Origin: Agromyces protaetiae
GTDB taxonomy: Bacteria > Actinomycetota > Actinomycetes > Actinomycetales > Microbacteriaceae
Length of the DNA: 64,000 bases
Reading direction: 5' to 3'
Assembly (NCBI RefSeq): GCF_030866785.1
Contig: NZ_CP133018.1
Span: forward strand, 310,001-374,000
The notes beneath the pieces were generated by a model. It was not told the DNA's origin. It saw only the letters and a list, made by a program, of their open reading frames with translations, and made no database searches. Positions 9,145-16,833 of this stretch are shown here, piece by piece. How positions within the stretch are numbered: the first letter of the stretch is position 1; every line of letters begins with the position of its first letter. The position numbers and the translations under genes are program-made.

Positions 9145-10286
9145 AGCGGATGCGCGACGACGAGGCGTCGGAGGTGCTCGAGGCCGATCGCGCCGCCGAC
9201 GCGCGGACGATGCTCGTCACGGTCGCGTTGGCCGGCGGCGTGCTCGGGGTCGCGACGAGCGTGCAGGCGGTGCTCGTGCTCGGCGCGCACTCGGCCTCGT
9301 ACCGGGGGCTCGACCCGGCACCGATCGCCGACCTCGCCGTCCGCGTCGGCATCAACCTGATCACGGTCCTCACCGCGGTGCTCTTGGCCTCGCGCCTGCG
9401 GATCCAGGAACGGCGTCCCTTCGCCTGGCCGTGGCTCGTTGCGGTCTCGGCCGGTGCCGCCGCGGTGCTGCGCTGCGCGCTGCAGCTGGCGACGGGCATC
9501 TACCCGGTGCAGGATGCCGCGGCCTATCTCTCCGACGCGGCGGTCGCGTTCGTCATGATCGCCGCGGTCTTCGCCGTTGCGCTGGCGGTGACCGAGGCGC
9601 TGTCGAACGCACGGCTCGCCGAGCGGCGCCGTTCGATGCACGCCGCGCAGGCGAGCGACGCCCTCGCCTCGCTGCAGCAGGAGGAGCTGCGGGTGCGCCG
9701 GGCGATCGCCGAGCAGCTGCACGGCACCCTGCAGAACCGGTTCGTCCTGCTCGCGGCCGAGCTCGCGGACCTCGCGCGCGAGGTCGACGCCCGCAGTGCC
9801 CAACGGATCGACGGCGTTCGCGCGGAGCTCGACGAGCTCCGGGAACGCGAGCTCCGGTCGCTGAGCTCCTCGCTGTACCCCGAGCAGCTCGACCGTGGCC
9901 TGCTTCCCGCGCTGCGCGCGCTCATGGCCCGGGTGCCCGCGTCGATCGGCGTGGATGTGGAGTTCGCCGATCATGCCGACGCGCTCGAAGACGCCGACGA
10001 GTCGCTCGACGTCGGCCGGCGTCTCGTGCTCGTGCGGGTCGCCGAGGAGGGGCTGTCGAACGCCCTGCGGCACGGCAATGCGACCAGCGTCGGCCTGACG
10101 CTTGCGCTGCACGGCGAACGGCTCACGCTCACGTTCGCCGACGACGGCGACGGGGTGCCGGCCTCGCCGGGACTCAGCGGCCTCGCGCGGCTCAGGGAGC
10201 GGCTCGCCGGCTTCGGCGGCACCCTCGACCTCACGCCCGCGTCGGGTGGCGGGGCGGTGCTCCGCGCGACCCTGCCCGTCGGCTGA
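9141..10286 (+). CDS. Membrane sensor histidine kinase (HisKA_3/HATPase)
   Basis: 381 residues from GTG 9141 overlapping the regulator's stop (GTGA). Four hydrophobic segments lie within residues 22-155. The dimerisation/phospho-acceptor helix has H194 in IAEQLHGTLQNRF, and the ATP-binding domain has the N-box EEGLSNALRHG (N307), DDGDG (334-338) and a glycine-rich end GLARLRERLAGFGG. The absence of an extracellular sensory domain suggests membrane or intramembrane sensing. Cognate partner of the preceding regulator by coupling. Confidence 0.92.
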   Translation: MKRMRDDEASEVLEADRAADARTMLVTVALAGGVLGVATSVQAVLVLGAHSASYRGLDPAPIADLAVRVGINLITVLTAVLLASRLRIQERRPFAWPWLVAVSAGAAAVLRCALQLATGIYPVQDAAAYLSDAAVAFVMIAAVFAVALAVTEALSNARLAERRRSMHAAQASDALASLQQEELRVRRAIAEQLHGTLQNRFVLLAAELADLAREVDARSAQRIDGVRAELDELRERELRSLSSSLYPEQLDRGLLPALRALMARVPASIGVDVEFADHADALEDADESLDVGRRLVLVRVAEEGLSNALRHGNATSVGLTLALHGERLTLTFADDGDGVPASPGLSGLARLRERLAGFGGTLDLTPASGGGAVLRATLPVG

Positions 10287-10341
10287 GGCGCGTCGCCTGC
10301 GGGTCGCGCGCGTCGCCTGCGGGTCCGTTGCGGCGCACCGC

Positions 10342-10347
10342 CATACT
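10342..10347 (+). promoter_or_regulatory. Predicted leaderless -10 box
   Basis: CATACT, 7 nt before the ATG at 10355. No Shine-Dalgarno. Confidence 0.4.
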
Positions 10348-10354
10348 GGGTCCC

Positions 10355-11335
10355 ATGAGCGATCCGGACGATGAGTTCTCATTCCTGGCCGAGCAGGCCG
10401 CCGAAGCCGGGGTCGACGGGCCGCTGCCGCGAGGCGAGCGCCTGAACCTGTCACTGGCCGATGGCCGCTCCCTGAGCGCATTGCGCTACGGCCATCCAGA
10501 CGACGCCCCGGACGGCCCGGTGGTGACCTTCCTGCACGGCGCCGGACTCAATGCGCACACCTGGGATGCGACGATCGTCGCGCTGGGCCTGCCCGCGCTC
10601 GCGATCGACCTGCCCGGTCATGGCGACTCGTCGTGGCGCGACGACGCCGCCTATGTCGGTCGCGTGCTCGCGCCCGACATCGCGGCCGGACTCGAGGCGT
10701 GGACCGCTCGCCCCCAGCTGCTCGTCGGGCACTCGCTCGGCGGCCTCACCGCGGCCGCCGTCTCGGCGTCCCGCCCCGACCTCGTCGACGAGCTGGTGGT
10801 CATCGACATCACGCCGGGCATCGATCTGAACGGCGGGGCCGCGCAGCTGCGCCAGTTCTTCGCCGGCCCGACGGACTGGGCGAGCCGCGACGAGCTCGTC
10901 GAGCGGGCGCTCGCGTTCGGGCTCGGTGGCACGCGCCGGGCGACGGAACGCGGGGTGTTCTTCAACTCGAGGGTCCGCACCGATGGCCGCGTCGAGTGGA
11001 AGCACCACTTCGCGCATCTTGCGGCGGCGGCCGCGAACGCCTCGCCGACGGATGCCTCGGCAGCGGTCTCGGCGGGTGACTCGACCGAACCGGGGGAGCC
11101 CGACGCACTGGCGGCGATCCTCGGCGAGGCCGGCTGGGAGGACCTCGCGGCCGTCGCCGCGCCGGTGACCCTCCTCCGCGGCGAACGCGGATACCTGACC
11201 GACTCGGACGTCGCGGAGTTCCGCGATCGGTTGCCGGAGGCGCGGGTCGAGACCTTCCCGACGGGGCACAACGTCCAGGAGGAGCAGCCGGTGCTCTTGG
11301 GTGAGCGCTTGCGGGCATTCGTCCCCGTGTCCTGA
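10355..11335 (+). CDS. Alpha/beta-fold hydrolase
   Basis: 326 residues. Oxyanion region VVTFLHGAGLNAHTWD, nucleophile elbow GHSLGG (about residue 128), Asp in the LLRGERGYLTDSD region and the catalytic His in FPTGHNVQEEQP. Typical of lactonase, epoxide-hydrolase or esterase-like members; substrate unknown. A short acidic insert (residues about 230-250, ASPTDASAAVSAGDSTEPG) includes one copy of the GGATGCCTC motif at 11050. The start lacks a Shine-Dalgarno and has a -10-like box at leaderless distance. A strong shared terminator separates it from the convergent SGNH hydrolase gene. Confidence 0.88.
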   Translation: MSDPDDEFSFLAEQAAEAGVDGPLPRGERLNLSLADGRSLSALRYGHPDDAPDGPVVTFLHGAGLNAHTWDATIVALGLPALAIDLPGHGDSSWRDDAAYVGRVLAPDIAAGLEAWTARPQLLVGHSLGGLTAAAVSASRPDLVDELVVIDITPGIDLNGGAAQLRQFFAGPTDWASRDELVERALAFGLGGTRRATERGVFFNSRVRTDGRVEWKHHFAHLAAAAANASPTDASAAVSAGDSTEPGEPDALAAILGEAGWEDLAAVAAPVTLLRGERGYLTDSDVAEFRDRLPEARVETFPTGHNVQEEQPVLLGERLRAFVPVS

Positions 11336-11361
11336 CGCAGGCCGGATCGACGGACAGCGAA

Positions 11362-11395
11362 CGGGCGGCCGCACCGGAACCGGTGCGGCCGCCCG
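11362..11395. terminator. Bidirectional hairpin between convergent genes
   Basis: A 15-16 bp perfect stem, GGGCGGCCGCACCGG (11363-11377) with CCGGTGCGGCCGCCC (11380-11394). It lies midway between the stops at 11335 (+) and 11415 (-). No T-run, but the stem is very stable. Confidence 0.75.
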
Positions 11396-11414
11396 CCTGT
11401 GTGTCTGGCGCTGA

Positions 11415-13451
11415 CTAGCCCTGCGCGCGCGCCCGCGTGCGGGCGGCGAGGAACAGACCGCCCGCGAGCAGGAGCAGCAGGCCTGTCGCCGCGCCCCACA
11501 GCGGCACGTCGGTGCCGGTGTTCGCGAGCTTCTTGCCTGCGGTGCTGCTCGGCGCATCGCCCGATCCGGCGGGGTCCGGCTGGCTGCCGCCGCCCGGGCC
11601 CGGGACGACCGCCGCGGCGGTCACGGTGACCGGTGCCGACGCGACCGTCGCGGGTGCGACGACGTAGACGCGGTACTCGCCGGCCGCGGTCGCGGCCGGA
11701 ACCGTGACGCTGCCGGTGAACGTGCCGTCCTCGGCCACGACGCCCTCGCTGACGTGCACCGAGTCGGTGCCGCTGAACAGCCGCAGCTCGGCCTCATCGC
11801 CCGCGACGAACCCGGTCGCGCTGAAGGTGATGGCGGAGCCCGCCTGCACCGTGGCGGAGCCGAGCGTGACCTGGGTGCCGTCGCTGTTCTCGGGAACGAC
11901 GGTCGGGTCGAGGGTGTCCTCGCCCGCACGCTGGATCTCACCGAGGCGGTCGAGGGCGCCCACGCCCGGCTGGTCCTCGGTGGGGTGGCCGTGGGTCGGG
12001 TCGCAGTCGTCGCCGACGCCGTCGCCGTCCTCGTCGCTCTGGGCGGGGTTCGCGATGTCCGGGCAGTTGTCGAGCTCGACCGGGATGTCGTCGCCGTCCT
12101 CGGTGATGGCCACGCGGGTCGACGCGACGTCTTCGAGTCCGCCCGCCTGGGTGACCCGCACCGACACGTCGCCCGTGAAGAGGTCGGTGAACTCGTGCGT
12201 GTAGATCGCCTCGGCGGTCTGCACCTCGAACTCGAGGTCGCCGTCGAGATCCCACTCGTAGCCGGTGATGGCGTCGGAGCCGGCACCCGGCACCGAGCCG
12301 CGCGCGTCGAACGTGATCGACGTGCCGACCTTCTGCACGTACGGTCCGTGCAGCCATGCCGACGGCGCTTCGGCGTCGTCGACATCGAGCGTCGCGACGA
12401 GCTCGTCGTCGGTGTCATCGGCGACGGCGGCGCGGAACGCGACGTTCCCTCCGCGAACCTGGTAGTTGTGGCTCTGCACGGCGGTCGCACCCGGCGTCAT
12501 GCCGATATCGCGCTTCACCACGTAGGCGACCTGGTCGTGACCGGTGATGTTCGGGTGGTACCAGTTCATCTTGTCCCAGCTGGTCGACCACACCGTGTCG
12601 GAGTACAGCGGGTTCTGGATGCCCTCGGTCTGCCAGAACTCGTTGACCCACGTGTTCAGGTTGTTCCAGCCGGCGTGCGGCTCGGGCTCGTGCCCCTGGA
12701 ACCGCTGCGACACGTTGCCCGCGTGGTAGGCCTTCGCCACGCCGTTCTGCTGGTTCCACTCGGAGACCGCCGATGCCTGCATGGCGTTGGCGGCGTTGCC
12801 GAGGTCGCGGACGCCCTTCGCGGCGTCGTACGAGTAGCTGCCCCAGCAGAGGAACGTGTAGTCGCACAGCGAGTAGTCGGTGTCGGGGCTCAGGTGCGGG
12901 TAGCCGACGAGGATGATCTCGGCCTGCGGTCCGAGCCGGTCCGACAGCGCCTTGAAGATCTTCAGCGTCTGCGACTTGACGGTCGGGATCGCACGGTTCG
13001 CGGCGTTCACGTAGTCGCGGCAGTCCGAGGACGCGCGCGAGCCGACGACGAAGCAGTAGCGCACGATGTTCTGGAAGTTGACGTCGTTGCCGCCGATGGT
13101 CAGCATGACGAGGTTGGTGTCGGTCGGCACCTGGTTGATCTGGGTGGACAGGACGTCCTTCGTCTCGTTGCCGCTCCACGCGTACGAGTCGTACCGGACG
13201 TGCATGTTGGGCTGGTGGTTCAGCCAGTCGACGTACTTCGACGCGTAGTTGTTGTGGCTGCGGCGGGCGTCGCCCGGTCCGTAGTAGGCACCGGCGCCGT
13301 TGCCGGCGGTGTAGGAGTCGCCGAGCGCGACGACCTTGTACGTCTGGATTCCGGCGGGTGCCTCGTCCGCGGCGGCGGGAAGCGCAGACGAGGTGGCGAG
13401 CAGGGCGGCGACCGCGACGGCCGCAGCACCCAATAGTCGTTTCTTGAGCAT
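11415..13451 (-). CDS. Secreted, sortase-anchored SGNH/GDSL hydrolase with PKD and calcium-binding repeats
   Basis: 678 residues. A signal peptide (MLKKRLLGAAAVAVAALLA...AAADE) precedes an SGNH hydrolase domain (about 35-330) with ALGDSYTAGNG (Ser block I), IGGNDVNF (block III) and His in HPNITGHDQVAY. A PKD-like domain (about 345-440), a thrombospondin-3-type DxDxDG stretch (SDEDGDGVGDDCDP), an Ig-like domain and the cell-wall sorting signal LANTG follow, with a hydrophobic helix and basic tail. LAxTG is the class E sortase signal of high-GC actinobacteria; no sortase lies in the window. Acts outside the wall on an ester substrate, probably lipid or polysaccharide. AAAGG lies 8 nt before ATG. 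Confidence 0.92.
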   Translation of the reverse strand: MLKKRLLGAAAVAVAALLATSSALPAAADEAPAGIQTYKVVALGDSYTAGNGAGAYYGPGDARRSHNNYASKYVDWLNHQPNMHVRYDSYAWSGNETKDVLSTQINQVPTDTNLVMLTIGGNDVNFQNIVRYCFVVGSRASSDCRDYVNAANRAIPTVKSQTLKIFKALSDRLGPQAEIILVGYPHLSPDTDYSLCDYTFLCWGSYSYDAAKGVRDLGNAANAMQASAVSEWNQQNGVAKAYHAGNVSQRFQGHEPEPHAGWNNLNTWVNEFWQTEGIQNPLYSDTVWSTSWDKMNWYHPNITGHDQVAYVVKRDIGMTPGATAVQSHNYQVRGGNVAFRAAVADDTDDELVATLDVDDAEAPSAWLHGPYVQKVGTSITFDARGSVPGAGSDAITGYEWDLDGDLEFEVQTAEAIYTHEFTDLFTGDVSVRVTQAGGLEDVASTRVAITEDGDDIPVELDNCPDIANPAQSDEDGDGVGDDCDPTHGHPTEDQPGVGALDRLGEIQRAGEDTLDPTVVPENSDGTQVTLGSATVQAGSAITFSATGFVAGDEAELRLFSGTDSVHVSEGVVAEDGTFTGSVTVPAATAAGEYRVYVVAPATVASAPVTVTAAAVVPGPGGGSQPDPAGSGDAPSSTAGKKLANTGTDVPLWGAATGLLLLLAGGLFLAARTRARAQG

Positions 13452-13581
13452 GCGTGACCTTTCGGTGGGCGGGGGTACGCCCAGGGGCACGCGGCGGCAT
13501 TGCACGCCATCTCCCCCCAGGCGCCCTCAGCGAATCGCACGCTCAGGACACTCGCAACTTCGTTGAGTAGTACCCTCCGCT

Positions 13582-14205
13582 TCAGTCGGCGGCGGGAGGG
13601 GTGCGGGTCGCGTAGATCGCGGTGTCGGTCCATTCGCCGCGCATCCACCAGTCCTGGATGAAGGTCGCCTCGAGTCGCATGCCAAGGCGCTCGCAGAGGC
13701 GGGCGGATGCCTCGTTGCGGGCGTCGAGCGTGGCCTGGACGCGGTGCGCGCCGAGCTCGGCGAACGCGAACGACAGCACCGCGCTCGCCGCCTCGCGCGC
13801 GAGGCCCAGGCCGTGGAACGCGGGGTGCACGACCCAGCCGATCTCGAGCCCCGCGTGCTCGGCGCGATCGACCCGCAGCATCACGTCGCCGATCACCCGG
13901 CCCGGCTCGGTCGAGTCGTCCGGCAGTTGCATGGCGAAGATGACCGCGTCGCCGTCGGCTTCGAGCCGGCGCCAGGCGGCGCGCTTGCGCGTGTGCGCCA
14001 GGCCCTCGTGCTTCGACCACGCCGGCCACGGGATGTACCGCAGCACCTCGGGAAGCTGCTGGTACCGCCACACGTCTTCGGCGTCGTCCTCGCGCAGCGG
14101 GCGGAGCACGAGCCGCTCGGTCGTGATCGGCGCCGTGTCCAGCGGGGTGGCGTCGTAGGGGAGCGTGAGGGCGGGCGGATCAGCCCGCACGGCGATCCGA
14201 GCCAT
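13582..14205 (-). CDS. GNAT-family N-acetyltransferase (RimJ/RimL type)
   Basis: 207 residues from ATG 14205, overlapping the end of hemA by 26 bp. TTERLVLRPLREDDAEDVW is the classic RimJ/RimL opening. The acetyl-CoA pyrophosphate loop is in EIGWVVHPAFHGLGLAREAA, and NEASARLCERLGMR marks the C-terminal strand-helix. Acetylates an amine on protein N-termini or small molecules; substrate unknown. Position downstream of hemA suggests co-transcription without a functional link. Confidence 0.85.
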   Translation of the reverse strand: MARIAVRADPPALTLPYDATPLDTAPITTERLVLRPLREDDAEDVWRYQQLPEVLRYIPWPAWSKHEGLAHTRKRAAWRRLEADGDAVIFAMQLPDDSTEPGRVIGDVMLRVDRAEHAGLEIGWVVHPAFHGLGLAREAASAVLSFAFAELGAHRVQATLDARNEASARLCERLGMRLEATFIQDWWMRGEWTDTAIYATRTPPAAD

Positions 14206-15565
14206 CCGCCTCAGGCATCGCCGTCGCCGCGCGCGGTTCCGCCGAGGCATCCCTCACAGCCGGCGCCTCGGCCGTGACGCCGAAGAGCGTCTCGACGGCG
14301 TCGATGAAGGCACGCTGCTCACCGGCGCGTGCCGCGTGGCGTGAACGGACCATCGGCGTGTGCAGCAGCACGCCGGCCATGTGGCGGAGGGCGGCCTCGG
14401 TGACGCCGTCGTCGCCGCGGCCGCGAGCGCGCGCGATCTCGGCATCGAGCACGTCGTACACGTGCTTCCGCAGCGCGACCACGGTGGGCGCGAGGTCGAG
14501 CTCTTCCCCGGCGTCGCCGAAGTCGCGCGCGGCGGCGCGGATGAGATCGCGGGCGGCGTCGGTCGCGGCGAACTCCTCGAGGGGAGCGTGGATCTTGATG
14601 GTCTCGAGATCGAGCAGCTCGACGCCGGTGATCTCGGCGATGTCGGGGGCGACGTTGCGCGGCAGTCCGAGATCGATGACGAGCTGGCGGCGCTCCGCCT
14701 CGGGCTCGGGCACGACCGCGCCGCCGAGCGTGCGCACGGGTGCGGTCTCGACCGCGAGCTGCTCGCGTCCGGACGCGAGTACCGCACGGTCGACGACGAA
14801 GTGCTCGGCGAGGGTGCACGTGATGATGACGTCGGCCTCGGCTGCGGACCGTGCGTAGTCGGCCCGGTCGATCGAGGGCACGTCGTGTGAGGCGGCGAAC
14901 TTCGATCCCCGACCCGACGGCGAGTAGACCGCGATGTCGCTCGCGCCGCGATCGCGGAGCGCGGCGAGCGACGCGCCGGCGTAGCGGCCGGTGCCGACGA
15001 GCAGCACCCGCGTGCCGGACCAGTCGGTGATGCGGCTCTCCGCGAGGTCGAGCGCGAGGCGCACGAGTGAACGGCCCTCGCTGCCGATGCCGGTGTGGTT
15101 CTTCACCGACCGCGAGGTCTGCGACGCGCGCTGGAAGAGGCGCTCGAGCTCGGGCGACGTGGTGCCCTCGCTGCGGGCGTGCTCGAGCGACCGGCGCACC
15201 TGACCCGCGATCTCGCCCTCGCCTACGACCACGGACTCGAGGCCTGAGGCGACCGCGAACAGATGTGCGGCGACGGCATTGCCGTGCGCGAAGTCGAACG
15301 TGCTGCGCAGCTCGTCGGGTTCGAGGCCGGCGACCTCGCCGACCGAGCGGATCGCGCCGTGCACGGCATCGACCGGAGATTCCCCGTCGGGCGTCGCGAG
15401 GTCGAGGTAGGCCTCGAAGCGGTTGCACGTCGAGACCACGACGGCGCCGTGCACGGCGTCGTGACCGGCGAGGATGCGGGGGCCCGCTCCGCCCGCGGTC
15501 GTCGAAAGACGCTCGAGCATGTCGAAGCCGGCGTTCTTGTGGCTCGCAGTGAGGCAAATGAGCAC
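14180..15565 (-). CDS. hemA: Glutamyl-tRNA reductase
   Basis: 461 residues, normal length. First committed step of tetrapyrrole synthesis, reducing glutamyl-tRNA to glutamate-1-semialdehyde with NADPH. Catalytic Cys47 sits in VSTCNRFEAY. The NADPH domain has VLLVGTGRYAGAS, and the C-terminal dimerisation helix follows. The start is GTG (first residues LICLTASHKNAG), with TAGAAT 6 nt upstream and no Shine-Dalgarno, so it is probably leaderless. It is divergent from hemE across 83 bp holding an inverted repeat. The C-terminal 35 residues are low-complexity and include a GGATGCCTC motif copy. Confidence 0.96.
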   Translation of the reverse strand: MLICLTASHKNAGFDMLERLSTTAGGAGPRILAGHDAVHGAVVVSTCNRFEAYLDLATPDGESPVDAVHGAIRSVGEVAGLEPDELRSTFDFAHGNAVAAHLFAVASGLESVVVGEGEIAGQVRRSLEHARSEGTTSPELERLFQRASQTSRSVKNHTGIGSEGRSLVRLALDLAESRITDWSGTRVLLVGTGRYAGASLAALRDRGASDIAVYSPSGRGSKFAASHDVPSIDRADYARSAAEADVIITCTLAEHFVVDRAVLASGREQLAVETAPVRTLGGAVVPEPEAERRQLVIDLGLPRNVAPDIAEITGVELLDLETIKIHAPLEEFAATDAARDLIRAAARDFGDAGEELDLAPTVVALRKHVYDVLDAEIARARGRGDDGVTEAALRHMAGVLLHTPMVRSRHAARAGEQRAFIDAVETLFGVTAEAPAVRDASAEPRAATAMPEADGSDRRAG

Positions 15566-15571
15566 GCATCG

Positions 15572-15599
15572 ATTCTACCCGGGGTAAAAACGCCGTCCA
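15572..15599 (-). promoter_or_regulatory. hemA promoter (leaderless)
   Basis: On the minus strand TGGACG (15594-15599), a 16-nt spacer, TAGAAT (15572-15577), then 6 nt to GTG at 15565. The best-formed leaderless promoter in the window. Confidence 0.6.
15576..15586. promoter_or_regulatory. Inverted repeat in the hemA-hemE divergent gap
   Basis: TACCC-G-GGGTA, a perfect 5+1+5 inverted repeat touching the hemA -10 box and filling the spacer. Position suits a repressor operator; the regulator is unknown. Confidence 0.4.
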
Positions 15600-15636
15600 G
15601 TCAGGCTCCCCTCACCTGGGAGGACGTGCACACTGA

Positions 15637-15642
15637 AAGAAT
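15637..15642 (+). promoter_or_regulatory. Predicted leaderless -10 box of hemE
   Basis: AAGAAT, 6 nt before the GTG at 15649. No Shine-Dalgarno. Confidence 0.4.
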
Positions 15643-15648
15643 GGACGG

Positions 15649-16833
15649 GTGATCCTTCCCCCGCAGCACCCGCTCGCCGCCGGCCGCACCAGCGACTCCC
15701 GACTCGTGCGGGCCTACCGCGGCGAGCGCAGCGACACGACGCCCGTCTGGTTCATGCGGCAGGCCGGCCGGTCGCTCCCCGAGTACCGCGAGCTCCGCGT
15801 GGGCACCCGCATGCTCGACGCGTGCCTCGACCCGGCGATGGCGGCCGAGATCACCCTGCAGCCGGTGCGCCGCCACGGCGTCGACGCGGGCATCTTCTTC
15901 AGCGACATCGTGGTGCCGCTGAAGCTCGTCGGCGTCGACGTCGAGATCCAGCCGGGCCGCGGCCCCGTCTTCGGCAAGGCCTATGCGGATGCCTCGGCCG
16001 TCGCCGAGCTCACCGCGATCGATCCCGCAGACCTCGACGAGGCGGCCGCGCCGATCGCCGAGGCCGTGCGGCGCACGGTCGCCGAACTGAACGCGATCGA
16101 CAACGGTTCGGGCACCGCCACGCCGCTCATCGGGTTCGCGGGCGCGCCGTTCACGCTCGCCGCCTACCTCACGGAGGGCGGGCCGTCCAAGGACCACCTC
16201 GCCGCCCGGACCCTCATGCACGCCGACCCGGGCGCCTGGCGGGCGCTGATGCACTGGACGGCCGAGCTCACCGGTCGGTTCCTGCGCACGCAGGTGCTCG
16301 CCGGCGCATCGGCCGCGCAGCTCTTCGACTCCTGGGCCGGCGCACTCTCGCTCGCCGACTATGAGCAGCTGGTCGCGCCGGCGTCGGCCAGGGCACTGTC
16401 GTTCGTGCACGACCTCGCGTACTCGACGGATACCGGGGCGACGGACGCCGGGGCGACGGACGCCGCGACGGATGTCTCGAACGGCACCGGAGCGGCGACC
16501 CGGTCGGTGCCCGTGGTGCACTTCGGAGTCGGCACCGGCGAGCTGCTCGGCGCCATGCGCGGGGTGGGCGCCGATGCGGTCGGCGTCGACTACCGCGTAC
16601 CGCTCGATGTCGCCGCCGAGCGCGTCGGTGCCGGGGTTCCGCTGCAGGGCAACCTCGATCCGGCACTGCTCGCGGCCCCCTGGCCGGTGCTCGATCGGGC
16701 CGTGCGCGACGTGCTCGCGCGCGGAGCGGTCGCACCCGGCCACGTCTTCAACCTCGGCCACGGCGTGCCGCCCGCGACCGACCCGACCGCGCTCACGCGC
16801 ATCGTCGAGCTCGTGCACGAGGCGGCCGCGTGA
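15649..16833 (+). CDS. hemE: Uroporphyrinogen III decarboxylase
   Basis: 394 residues, longer than the usual 340-355. The signature PVWFMRQAGRSLPEYRELR (about 30-50) carries the substrate-binding Arg residues; GFAGAPFTLAAYL and FNLGHGVPPATDP complete the family pattern. Decarboxylates the four acetate side chains of uroporphyrinogen III to give coproporphyrinogen III. The extra length is a Thr/Ala/Asp-rich insert at about residues 260-285 (TGATDAGATDAATDV) made by short direct DNA repeats near 16430-16500. GTG start, leaderless. Overlaps hemY by GTGA. Confidence 0.96.
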   Translation: MILPPQHPLAAGRTSDSRLVRAYRGERSDTTPVWFMRQAGRSLPEYRELRVGTRMLDACLDPAMAAEITLQPVRRHGVDAGIFFSDIVVPLKLVGVDVEIQPGRGPVFGKAYADASAVAELTAIDPADLDEAAAPIAEAVRRTVAELNAIDNGSGTATPLIGFAGAPFTLAAYLTEGGPSKDHLAARTLMHADPGAWRALMHWTAELTGRFLRTQVLAGASAAQLFDSWAGALSLADYEQLVAPASARALSFVHDLAYSTDTGATDAGATDAATDVSNGTGAATRSVPVVHFGVGTGELLGAMRGVGADAVGVDYRVPLDVAAERVGAGVPLQGNLDPALLAAPWPVLDRAVRDVLARGAVAPGHVFNLGHGVPPATDPTALTRIVELVHEAAA

